Origin: Verrucomicrobiales bacterium
GTDB lineage: Bacteria > Verrucomicrobiota > Verrucomicrobiia > Methylacidiphilales > JAAUTS01
DNA: 11,286 bases
Assembly (NCBI GenBank): GCA_031279715.1
Contig: JAITHY010000254.1
Span: 1-11,286 of the forward strand
Reading direction: 5' to 3'
A program made the translations under genes and the position numbers. Shown piece by piece: positions 1 through 6,213 of the stretch (its first letter is position 1; each line of letters begins with the position of its first letter). The notes under the pieces were generated by a model, which saw only the letters and a program-made list of their open reading frames with translations, searched no databases and had not been told where the DNA came from.

Positions 1-57
1 GTGGCTCATAAGGCGAATTGGCGAATTGGCGAATTGGCGAATTGTATTCTGCACCAT
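1..57 (-). CDS. Possible gene start running off the left edge
   Basis: A minus-strand ATG at 57-55 follows the promoter at 67-94 and opens a frame through the octamer repeats to the edge (19 codons, beginning MVQNTIRQFA). An in-frame ATG at 9-7 is an alternative start that would leave the repeats in the leader. Too little is visible to identify a product, and the transcript could instead be a non-coding RNA. Confidence 0.25.
   Translation of the reverse strand, partial: MVQNTIRQFANSPIRLMSH
13..44. repeat. Octamer tandem repeat, 4 perfect copies
   Basis: The unit GCGAATTG (CAATTCGC on the minus strand) is repeated four times without interruption. It lies just downstream of the minus-strand promoter at 67-94. 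It therefore falls either in the 5' leader or in the first codons of a gene running off the left edge. The unit length is not a multiple of three, so gain or loss of a unit inside a coding region would shift the frame. Confidence 0.9.
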
Positions 58-66
58 AGGCCGCTT

Positions 67-94
67 AGGCTATACAAAAACCATGCCCCGTCAA
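67..94 (-). promoter_or_regulatory. Strong-looking promoter directed off the left edge
   Basis: Read on the minus strand: TTGACG (94-89), a 16-bp spacer, then TAGCCT (72-67). The roughly 30 bp upstream of the -35 are almost pure A/T with A- and T-tracts, like an UP element. The same spacing and a similar -10 are seen before cimA in this window. The predicted transcription start is near position 60, three nucleotides before a minus-strand ATG at 57-55 that stays open to the window edge; a second in-frame ATG is at 9-7. Confidence 0.55.
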
Positions 95-304
95 GGTTTT
101 TTTATATTTTTTTCAAAAACATTTTCCCCCAGAGGCGGGAGTCCCGATGGGGTTGCCGTTGTTCACTCGCCCCCCACTTCCACTTCCCGCAGGGGATGAG
201 ATTCTCTTTTGATACAGTCCGTGTGTTCCGCTTCACCCGCGGTTATTCCTGTTCGGCCCCGTCGGGGTTGGTGCTCGGCTGGTGGTCTTGTATGTCGATT
301 TGCC

Positions 305-1246
305 CTAGGAAAACCTGGCCCCAACTGTCAAATGACATCCGCACGCAAACTCCGCCGCTGACATTCGCCTGCGGCTCTCCTGCTGCACCTCGCGCAATAA
401 CACACCACCGTCAGCGGCGGCGACCAAAACCCCCTCGCCGTCAATCCGCAACACCGTTCCCGCCTCACCGTCAGCGGCGGCAATCACAGTCGCGGCGTGA
501 ATTTTCAACCGTTTCCCCGACAGCACGGCGTCTGCCGAGGGCCACGGGGACATGGCGCGGATGTGGCGCTCAATGGCGGTGGCGTTTTGCCGCCAATTAA
601 TCTGCCCGTCCTCTTTTTTCAATTTTCCGGCATAGCTGGCGAGACTGTTGTCTTGCGGCAGCCGGGGCGCAATGCCGCTGACAATGAGTTCTAGCGATTC
701 CATCAATACTTCCGGAGCCAACCAGGCGAGTTTGTCGTGCAAGCTCCCCGCCGTGTCGCCGCCGCTGATGGTGAGTTCGCGTTGCAATAAAATGTCGCCC
801 GTGTCCAGTCCGGCGTTCATCCACATCACCGTCACGCCGCTGACGGTGTCCCCATTGCGAATGGCGGCTTGGATGCAGGAGGAGCCGCGATACCTCGGCA
901 GCAGCGAGGCGTGAATGTTCAGGCACCCCAAGCGCGGCAAGTCCAGCAGCGGCTGCCGCAAAATCTGGCCGTACGCGCACACCACGGCGAGGTCGGGCCG
1001 CAACTCACGCAGTTGCGCAAGCACATTGTCAGCGTTGATTTTCTCAGGCTGAAGAATGAGCGGCACTTTCCCGGCGGACGCCTGCTTGACGGGCGAGGCC
1101 GTGAGTTTCAGTTGCCGCCCCGCCGGACGGTCAGGCTGCGTGACCACGCCCGCGACTTGAAACTCATCGCTCACCATCAGCGCCCGCAACACCGGCACTC
1201 CGATTTCCCCCGAACCTATGTACAAAATTTTCACGCTGACGGTCAA
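305..1246 (-). CDS. fmt: Methionyl-tRNA formyltransferase
   Basis: Formylates the amino group of methionyl-initiator-tRNA using 10-formyltetrahydrofolate, in the cytoplasm, for translation initiation. The 313-aa protein has the normal two-domain length. The N-terminal formyltransferase domain (about 1-190) carries LNIHASLLPRYRG with N110 and H112, and GLDTGD with D148, matching the family's catalytic Asn-His-Asp set. The C-terminal tRNA-binding domain (about 208-313) starts near KLKKEDGQINW. The start is TTG at 1246, overlapping the adk stop (TTGA); a GTG four codons later (1234) is an equally possible start giving the usual short KILYIG beginning. No Shine-Dalgarno is visible, so translation is probably coupled to adk. 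Seven GTCAGCG motifs lie in the gene, two of them in AAADG segments of the C-terminal domain. Confidence 0.95.
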   Translation of the reverse strand: MTVSVKILYIGSGEIGVPVLRALMVSDEFQVAGVVTQPDRPAGRQLKLTASPVKQASAGKVPLILQPEKINADNVLAQLRELRPDLAVVCAYGQILRQPLLDLPRLGCLNIHASLLPRYRGSSCIQAAIRNGDTVSGVTVMWMNAGLDTGDILLQRELTISGGDTAGSLHDKLAWLAPEVLMESLELIVSGIAPRLPQDNSLASYAGKLKKEDGQINWRQNATAIERHIRAMSPWPSADAVLSGKRLKIHAATVIAAADGEAGTVLRIDGEGVLVAAADGGVLLREVQQESRRRMSAAEFACGCHLTVGARFS

Positions 1247-1824
1247 CTCGTTTCAATGTTGTTCAAAATCATCCGCAACACCTCGTACGGTTTTTGTGTC
1301 GCGTCAATCTCAACGATGTTCGGCGCGCCAAAATACTCCAGCAACGGCTTCGTCTCCGCGTCATACTGCGCGAAACGCTCGCGGATGACCCCGTCCTTGG
1401 CGTCGTCGAGACGGTTCTCCTTCAGCGCCCGCTTCCGCATCCGCTCCATCAACATCTCCCGGTCCGGGCAGGAGAGGTGAAAGACTCTCTCCACCACGAT
1501 GTATTCATCCAAAATCTCCGCCTGCCGCACGTTACGCGGAATGCCGTCAAGCACCAAATAATCCAACTCCGGCTTGTAGCGCCCCAGCGCAATCATGTTG
1601 TCGATGTAATTCTCCCACAACTCAATCGTGATGCGATCCGGCACCAACTGCCCCTTGCTGGAATATTCCATGAATGCCTTGCCCACGTCGGTGCGCAGGT
1701 CCAGCGCGCGGAACACGTCGCCGCACGCAAGGTGCGTGAACCGGGGCACCATCCCCAAAATTTTCCCCTGCGTCCCCTTGCCCGATCCGGGCGCGCCAAC
1801 CAATAAAAAAGTTTTTCTGCGCAC
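1243..1824 (-). CDS. adk: Adenylate kinase family protein (short, LID-reduced)
   Basis: Interconverts ATP and AMP with two ADP in the cytoplasm. The 193-aa protein shows the P-loop GAPGSGKGTQ (10-19), the AMP-site segment beginning CGDVFRA (34-40), the DGIPRNVRQAE motif corresponding to DGFPR (about residue 93), and the R-DD-IR-R-Y-T-PLL pattern near residues 130-160. It is shorter than the 214-aa E. coli enzyme and has no zinc-finger LID insert, so it is a short-type enzyme. The start is GTG at 1824; no ATG fits the P-loop spacing. It is first in a two-gene unit, with fmt overlapping by 4 bp. A promoter at 1831-1858 predicts a leaderless mRNA. Unlike its neighbours it contains no GTCAGCG motif. 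UMP/CMP kinase activity cannot be excluded. Confidence 0.88.
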   Translation of the reverse strand: MRRKTFLLVGAPGSGKGTQGKILGMVPRFTHLACGDVFRALDLRTDVGKAFMEYSSKGQLVPDRITIELWENYIDNMIALGRYKPELDYLVLDGIPRNVRQAEILDEYIVVERVFHLSCPDREMLMERMRKRALKENRLDDAKDGVIRERFAQYDAETKPLLEYFGAPNIVEIDATQKPYEVLRMILNNIETS

Positions 1825-1830
1825 GGCGGT

Positions 1831-1858
1831 AATTTACACAGGCGGCAAGAAAATGCAA
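1831..1858 (-). promoter_or_regulatory. adk-fmt promoter, predicted leaderless
   Basis: On the minus strand: TTGCAT (1858-1853), a 16-bp spacer, TAAATT (1836-1831), then exactly 6 nt to the GTG start at 1824. Transcription would begin at or next to the start codon, and no Shine-Dalgarno is present. Confidence 0.6.
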
Positions 1859-1971
1859 AAAGCAAAATCTGGAGGATTGTCATCACGCCCGCATTCTATG
1901 CGTGAAATTATGCCAAACTTTGGAAAAAAATGTCCTCCCTGCAATGTCTTCAAGGCTCATCCTCCAAAAAA

Positions 1972-1999
1972 TTGACCATTGGCGCGGATTTGCTAGGCT
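1972..1999 (+). promoter_or_regulatory. cimA promoter, predicted leaderless
   Basis: TTGACC (1972-1977), a 16-bp spacer, TAGGCT (1994-1999), then 6 nt to the ATG at 2006. The predicted start of transcription coincides with the A of the ATG. There is no Shine-Dalgarno just before the gene. Confidence 0.7.
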
Positions 2000-2005
2000 G
2001 ACCCC

Positions 2006-3574
2006 ATGCATCCGGTCACCATTTACGACACCACCTTGCGCGACGGCAGCCAGGGCGAGGGTATTAATTTTTCGCTCGCGGACAAATTAAAAATCGCCGA
2101 GCGGCTTGCGCATTTCGGCGTGCATTACATCGAGGGCGGCTGGCCCGGCTCGAATGAAAAGGACATCGCGTTTTTCAACGAGGCCAAAAAACACTCCTGG
2201 GCCGCGACGAAAATCGCCGCGTTCGGCAGCACGCGCAAGGCGGGCGTGAGCGTCAGCGACGACCCGCAGGTTCGGCTGTTGCTCGACGCGGAGACGCCGG
2301 TGGTGACATTCTTCGGCAAGACCTGGCTGCTGCACGTCGAAAAAGTTTTGCGGACAACGCCGGGGGAAAATCTTCGCATGATTGGCGACACCGTGGCGCA
2401 CTTGAAAAAGCACGGACGCGAGGTGATTTTCGACGCGGAACATTTTTTCGACGGCTACCGGGCCAACCCCGATTACGCGCTGCAAACGCTGACGGTCGCC
2501 CAAAACGCCGGTGCTGATTGTGTCGTGTTGTGCGACACCAACGGCGGCACACTGCCGTCCGAAGTCGCGCGCATCACCGCCGCTGTTCGCCAAATGCTGA
2601 ACGTCAGCGTCGGCATCCACTCGCACAACGACTGCGGGCTGGGCGTCGCCAACGCGGTCGCCGCCGTTGAGCACGGCGCGACACAAGTGCAGGGCACCGT
2701 CAACGGCTTCGGCGAGCGCGCGGGAAATTGCAACCTCACCTCGCTCATCCCGATTTTGGAACTGAAGCTCAACCGCTCCGCGCTGCCCGCCGGCCATCTG
2801 CGCCAGTTGAGCGAGGTCTCGCGCTTCGTGGACGAAATCGCCAACCTGTGCCACGACCCGCGCGCGCCGTTCGTCGGCCTGTCGTCGTTCGCGCACAAAG
2901 GCGGGATGCACGTCAACGCCGTGAACAAGGCGGACGCCACCTACGAGCACATTGACCCGGCGCTGGTCGGCAACCGGCGGCGTATTTTGGTCGGCGAATT
3001 GTCAGGGCGCACCAACGTGATGATGAAAACGCGCGAGCTGGGCATTGAGTTGGACGAGCATGACCCGCGCGCGAAACAAATTTTGGAGACGGTGAAAAAA
3101 CTGGAGAACGACGGCTACGAGTTTGAGGCGGCGGACGCGTCGTTTGAATTGCTGGCGCGGAAAAAACTGAATCCACACACGCCGTTTTTCAAGTTGGATG
3201 AATATCACATTTCCTTTCGCCGCAACGCCGCCAATCCCGCCGCTGACTGTGAGGCGACGCTGAGCCTGACCGTCAGCGGCCGCCGCGAAAGCTCGGTGGC
3301 AAGCGGCGACGGCCCCGTGAACGCGCTCGACCAGGCGTTGCGGCAGGCGCTGACCGCCAGTTTCCCCGACATCGCAAAAATCTCGCTGATAGACTACAAA
3401 GTCCGCATCCTCGACTCCTCGCACGGCACCGCCGCGCGAACGCGCGTGCTCATCACCAGCAGCGACGGCAACGCCGAGTGGGGCACCGTCGGCGTCAGCG
3501 ACAACGTCATCGAGGCGAGTTGGCTGGCGCTGGCGGACAGCGTGGAGTATTATTTGTTGAAACACACGCGCTGA
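2006..3574 (+). CDS. cimA: (R)-citramalate synthase, CimA/LeuA-like
   Basis: Condenses pyruvate with acetyl-CoA to citramalate, the first step of the threonine-independent route to isoleucine. The 522-aa protein begins with the HMGL-like TIM barrel: YDTTLRDGSQ (7-16, R12 and metal-ligand D13), the HSHND metal motif (H205, H207), and NGFGERAGNCNL (about 233-244). The linker carries SSFAHKGGMHVNAV. A C-terminal LeuA-type allosteric/dimerisation domain occupies about 385-520. The overall pattern fits the CimA-like branch rather than true isopropylmalate synthase, but the substrate cannot be proven from sequence; homocitrate synthase is a less likely alternative. Monocistronic on the plus strand, preceded by a predicted leaderless promoter. 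Its last 25 bp overlap the end of the convergent hypothetical gene, and its stop lies in a GTCAGCG palindrome. Confidence 0.9.
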   Translation: MHPVTIYDTTLRDGSQGEGINFSLADKLKIAERLAHFGVHYIEGGWPGSNEKDIAFFNEAKKHSWAATKIAAFGSTRKAGVSVSDDPQVRLLLDAETPVVTFFGKTWLLHVEKVLRTTPGENLRMIGDTVAHLKKHGREVIFDAEHFFDGYRANPDYALQTLTVAQNAGADCVVLCDTNGGTLPSEVARITAAVRQMLNVSVGIHSHNDCGLGVANAVAAVEHGATQVQGTVNGFGERAGNCNLTSLIPILELKLNRSALPAGHLRQLSEVSRFVDEIANLCHDPRAPFVGLSSFAHKGGMHVNAVNKADATYEHIDPALVGNRRRILVGELSGRTNVMMKTRELGIELDEHDPRAKQILETVKKLENDGYEFEAADASFELLARKKLNPHTPFFKLDEYHISFRRNAANPAADCEATLSLTVSGRRESSVASGDGPVNALDQALRQALTASFPDIAKISLIDYKVRILDSSHGTAARTRVLITSSDGNAEWGTVGVSDNVIEASWLALADSVEYYLLKHTR

Positions 3575-4350
3575 CCGTCAGCGACTGAACGCGCCCGTTG
3601 TTTCAACTTGTAAAACCGCCAGCGGATTTCATTCTCGAAGGCGCGGCGTCCGGGGTACTCAAAATCATCGCCGCTGTTGGTCAGCCCAAGGTTCCACGGC
3701 ACGCGCGGCGCGTGGCGGCGCCATGTTTTCATGAAGGCGCGGATGGCGTCGGGTTTGCCGAGGCGCAGCGTGTGATTGTTCCAAACAAAATGCGTATTAT
3801 CATCCAGCATCAAACGCAAACGGTGGGGCTTGCGTTTGATGAACCATTCAAAACGAAACTCGGGAACGGAAACTAAATTGTGTTGCCTTTCAACTAAATT
3901 CCCATTTCGGTCGAAATCAGTCGTGCCTCTTTGATAGGGAATTCTCACTTCCTTGAACTCGGTCTTTGCCCGCAAACGCCGCATAAAACCGGCCGCCAGC
4001 AATAACATCTCATCAGCGCGGCAAACCTCGCGCCGCCCCAGCACGTCGCTGAACATCAGCGCGCCGTCGTCGCTGACGGCCAGGCTGTTGAAAAACTGTC
4101 CGTCTGGCAATCGCGGAAGGTCACGGTCAGCGGCGATTTCCACGGAAAATTTTCTCGCCAGCAGCGCGGCGCGAAAGGCGAGCGCGTCCTCAATCGGAAT
4201 GCCGCTGACGATGACGCCGAACAACTCGCGGGAGATGCGCGCGCAATCCGCCCTGCCCACACTCGGCGCGGCGACGGACGCATCCTCCAGCGTTTGCCGG
4301 TCAATGGCAGCGCCAAGTTCCGTTTGCACGAGCGAGTAAGTTTCCGTCAT
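3550..4350 (-). CDS. Conserved-looking hypothetical protein downstream of ispD
   Basis: I do not recognise this 266-aa protein. The start is placed at the ATG at 4350, two bases after the ispD stop, with a weak GGGAG upstream; an in-frame start at 4398 would overlap ispD by 46 bp. It has no signal peptide or membrane segment. The N-terminal part (about 35-82) reads like a compact alpha/beta unit with RELFGVIVSGIPIEDALAF and a D-LP-LP stretch. It is followed by a helical LLLAAGFMRRLRAK segment (116-129). The C-terminal half is basic and aromatic, with FEWFIKRKPHRLRLMLDD (169-184), NTHFVWNN and FMKTWRRHAPRVPWN. The middle (about 130-200, alternating charged and hydrophobic residues) suggests beta structure. 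Tight coupling to ispD suggests co-expression, not necessarily shared function. The coding sequence overlaps the 3' end of convergent cimA by 25 bp. Confidence 0.75.
   Translation of the reverse strand: MTETYSLVQTELGAAIDRQTLEDASVAAPSVGRADCARISRELFGVIVSGIPIEDALAFRAALLARKFSVEIAADRDLPRLPDGQFFNSLAVSDDGALMFSDVLGRREVCRADEMLLLAAGFMRRLRAKTEFKEVRIPYQRGTTDFDRNGNLVERQHNLVSVPEFRFEWFIKRKPHRLRLMLDDNTHFVWNNHTLRLGKPDAIRAFMKTWRRHAPRVPWNLGLTNSGDDFEYPGRRAFENEIRWRFYKLKQRARSVADGQRVCFNK
3569..3583. repeat. Perfect inverted pair of the GTCAGCG motif at a convergent gene junction
   Basis: CGCTGAC-C-GTCAGCG is a 15-bp palindrome with a single central base. It contains the cimA stop codon (TGA 3572-3574) and the last codons of the convergent hypothetical gene. 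As RNA it could form a CGCTG/CAGCG stem with a 5-nt loop. No T-run follows on either strand, so a terminator role is only possible, by analogy with paired uptake sequences in Neisseria terminators. Confidence 0.6.
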
Positions 4351-4352
4351 CG

Positions 4353-5042
4353 TCAGCGACTCCCGTTCGCGCGCAGCCACAATTCGAGCAACTCCCAATC
4401 AGCCTGGCGCGTGATTTTCAAATTGAGTCCGTGATTTTCCACCAGCCGCACCGAACGCCCCAGCAACTCCACCGCCGAGGCGTCATCGGTGATGGGCAGT
4501 TTTTCCGCCTGCACTTTCGCGTAGGCGCTGACAATCAGGTCGCGGTGAAAAATTTGCGGCGTGCCCATCGCCCAGATTTTCGAGCGGTCAAGCGTCGCGG
4601 TCACCCGCTGCTGGTCATCGGCGATTTTCAGCGTGTCATTCGCGCGGTGCGCCGTGACCGCCGCGCCGTGCTCCCGCGCCACCGTCAGCGTGTCGGCGAT
4701 GACGCGCTCGCCGAGCAAGGGCCGCGCCGCGTCGTGAATGAGCACCTCTGCCGCTGACGCTGACACCTCGCGCAAGCCGTTGCTCACCGAGTCCTGGCGC
4801 TCGGCGCCGCCGATGGTGAACCTCAGCGGATTGTCACCGTCAGCGGCGGCGGCGATTTCCTTCACCCGCGGCAAAATGTCTTCGCGCGTGACAACAATCA
4901 CCTCCGCGATGAGCGGCGATTTTTTCAACGCTGACAGTGCGTAGTGCAGCACCGGACTCCCCGCCAGCGGGGTTAAAATCTTGTCAAATCCAAGCCTGCG
5001 ACTGCGCCCCGCCGCCAATAAAATCGCCGAGCAAGTTTTCAT
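4353..5042 (-). CDS. ispD: 2-C-methyl-D-erythritol 4-phosphate cytidylyltransferase
   Basis: Transfers CMP from CTP to methylerythritol phosphate, step three of the MEP route to isoprenoids, in the cytoplasm. The 229-aa protein matches the family length. The nucleotide-binding segment AILLAAGRSRRLGFDK (6-21) supplies the catalytic-type Arg and Lys; IHDAARPLL (102-110) and TDDASAVELLG (185-195) are family signatures, and LNLKITRQADWEL (207-219) is the usual C-terminal motif. The start at MKTC (5042) places the motif in the normal position; an ATG ten codons upstream gives an unnecessary extension. Translationally close to the next gene (2-bp gap). Six GTCAGCG motifs lie within it plus one containing its stop codon; AAAADGDNPL (64-73), likely a surface loop, is encoded by one of them. 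No isoprenoid genes are adjacent. Confidence 0.95.
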   Translation of the reverse strand: MKTCSAILLAAGRSRRLGFDKILTPLAGSPVLHYALSALKKSPLIAEVIVVTREDILPRVKEIAAAADGDNPLRFTIGGAERQDSVSNGLREVSASAAEVLIHDAARPLLGERVIADTLTVAREHGAAVTAHRANDTLKIADDQQRVTATLDRSKIWAMGTPQIFHRDLIVSAYAKVQAEKLPITDDASAVELLGRSVRLVENHGLNLKITRQADWELLELWLRANGSR

Positions 5043-5096
5043 GCGCTGATATTGAACCATGCATGGGCGCAAAAGTCAGGCGGTAAATATCGCGGC

Positions 5097-5124
5097 TTGC
5101 CTTTCGGCAAATGTTCATTAAAGT
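5097..5124 (+). promoter_or_regulatory. FKBP-gene promoter, predicted leaderless
   Basis: TTGCCT (5097-5102), a 16-bp spacer, TAAAGT (5119-5124), then 6 nt to the ATG at 5131. This is the same geometry as before adk and cimA, and no Shine-Dalgarno is visible. Confidence 0.6.
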
Positions 5125-5130
5125 AACGCA

Positions 5131-5595
5131 ATGAAATTGATTGTCATCCTTGGTGTGTTTGCTTGTTCCTCTGTTTCCATGATTTTCGCCCAGGGCATGA
5201 ATGTTTCCATCACCAACCTCGCCAATGGTGAACGTTTCCTCGCGCAGAACAAAGAGCGCGAGGGCGTGAAAATCACGAAGAGCGGCTTGCAATATGAGGT
5301 TGTCAAGGAAGGTTCCGGCGCCGCGCCAAAATCCACCAACCGCGTGACTGTGAACTACGAGGGTCGGCTCATCGACGGCACGGTGTTCGACAGTTCTTAC
5401 ACGCGCGGGCAGCCCGCCACGTTCGGCGTGACGCAAGTGATTCGCGGTTGGACTGAGGGCTTGCAACTGATGAAGCCGGGCGCGGTGTATTTGTTTTATA
5501 TTCCGTCACGGCTGGCGTACGGCGTGGAGGGTTCCGGCAAAATCGGCCCGAACGAGTGCTTGATTTTCAAGGTCGAGCTAATCTCGGTGCAATGA
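5131..5595 (+). CDS. Secreted FKBP-type peptidyl-prolyl cis-trans isomerase
   Basis: Catalyses proline isomerisation to help proteins fold outside the cytoplasm. The 154-aa protein begins with a signal peptide (residues 1-20, Lys then a hydrophobic core, likely cleavage after IFA). After a 25-residue spacer comes one complete FKBP domain (about 50-154) with VTVNYEG (72-78), GTVFDSSY (83-90), QVIRGWTEGL (102-111) and YIPSRLAYG (123-131). The aromatic pocket residues Y76, F86, D87, I104, W107 and Y130 are all present. It lacks the long dimerisation region of FkpA/Mip proteins. There is no lipobox cysteine at the cleavage site, so a periplasmic soluble protein is expected. It is a single-gene unit; its stop directly abuts the stop of the convergent protease gene. 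It contains no GTCAGCG motif. Confidence 0.9.
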   Translation: MKLIVILGVFACSSVSMIFAQGMNVSITNLANGERFLAQNKEREGVKITKSGLQYEVVKEGSGAAPKSTNRVTVNYEGRLIDGTVFDSSYTRGQPATFGVTQVIRGWTEGLQLMKPGAVYLFYIPSRLAYGVEGSGKIGPNECLIFKVELISVQ

Positions 5596-6210
5596 TTATT
5601 GTCGCAGCGCCTGGTAATTTTGAAACGCCATGAAGCCAAGCAGCAGCGCGGCAAATATCCAGCCAAACTTGAGCAGCACGACGCCGATGATGACCGCCGT
5701 CAGCATCCCGATGACGCACGACAGGCGAAAATGGCGCGGGCCGAGCACGTCGCGTAAAATTTGGCCGCCGTCCATCGGCAGCACCGGCAGCAGATTGAAG
5801 ACCGTCCAGACGCCGTTAATCCACATCATCATCCGGGTGATTTCACGCAGAAACGGCGGCACCACGCCCGTGAACACCAGCGCCGCTGACAGCGCCATCA
5901 ACATCAAACTGAACGCCGGCCCCGCCGCGCTGACCATGAGCCGTTCCTTGCGGTTGAAGCGATTTTCATAATACGTCGTGCCTCCAAGGGAGTGAATCAC
6001 GATCACCGGCCAGCCGCCAAAGCGACGCACGGCGACAGCGTGACCGAGTTCATGCGCCAGCAGCGACAGAAAAATCACCGTCATCCATTCCAGCACCGGC
6101 AGCCAGTCAAACGTCCCCGACATCTGAAAACCGCCACCCAGCAAAAACGCCACCAGCCAGAACCATGGCTGCACTTGAACCGGAAAACCGAATAATGAAA
6201 ATTTAAACAT
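5596..6210 (-). CDS. M50-family (site-2-protease-like) membrane zinc metalloprotease
   Basis: A 204-aa integral membrane protein with about five to six hydrophobic segments. The zinc motif HELGH (H53, E54, H57) lies in a membrane segment, and a second signature, NLLPVLPMDGGQ with D147, supplies the third ligand typical of M50 peptidases. The N-terminal VQVQPWFWL segment is also usual in compact rhomboid-like-sized M50 proteins. It probably cleaves a membrane-embedded substrate, but no substrate such as an anti-sigma factor is encoded nearby. There is no PDZ or CBS domain. It starts 3 bp after the thrS stop and is probably co-transcribed with it, an association likely of convenience. No Shine-Dalgarno is seen. 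Confidence 0.88.
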   Translation of the reverse strand: MFKFSLFGFPVQVQPWFWLVAFLLGGGFQMSGTFDWLPVLEWMTVIFLSLLAHELGHAVAVRRFGGWPVIVIHSLGGTTYYENRFNRKERLMVSAAGPAFSLMLMALSAALVFTGVVPPFLREITRMMMWINGVWTVFNLLPVLPMDGGQILRDVLGPRHFRLSCVIGMLTAVIIGVVLLKFGWIFAALLLGFMAFQNYQALRQ

Positions 6211-6213
6211 GGT

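Larger units (their letters stand above)
1..304. other. Gene-free left margin
   Basis: No coding region is supported here; the plus-strand frame open through it is an accidental shadow that continues antisense to fmt. It holds an 8-bp tandem repeat (13-44), a minus-strand promoter (67-94) with a very A/T-rich stretch upstream of it (about 95-125), and G/C-rich inverted repeats at 127-152 (CCCC/GGGG enclosing CGGGA/TCCCG) and 257-267 (CCCC-GTC-GGGG). Neither inverted repeat is followed directly by a T-run on either strand, so neither is called a terminator for fmt, whose transcript would run through them. Confidence 0.6.

Noticed and set aside
257..267. CCCC-GTC-GGGG hairpin as fmt terminator
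   Set aside because: The stem is four base pairs and no T-run follows in the fmt direction.
1..600. Long plus-strand open frame across the left edge
   Set aside because: It is antisense to fmt over half its length, has Arg/Pro-rich low-complexity translation and no domain, and crosses the repeat and promoter region.
4351..4398. Upstream start for the hypothetical gene at 4398
   Set aside because: It would overlap ispD by 46 bp, and the ATG at 4350 directly after the ispD stop is a better coupled start.
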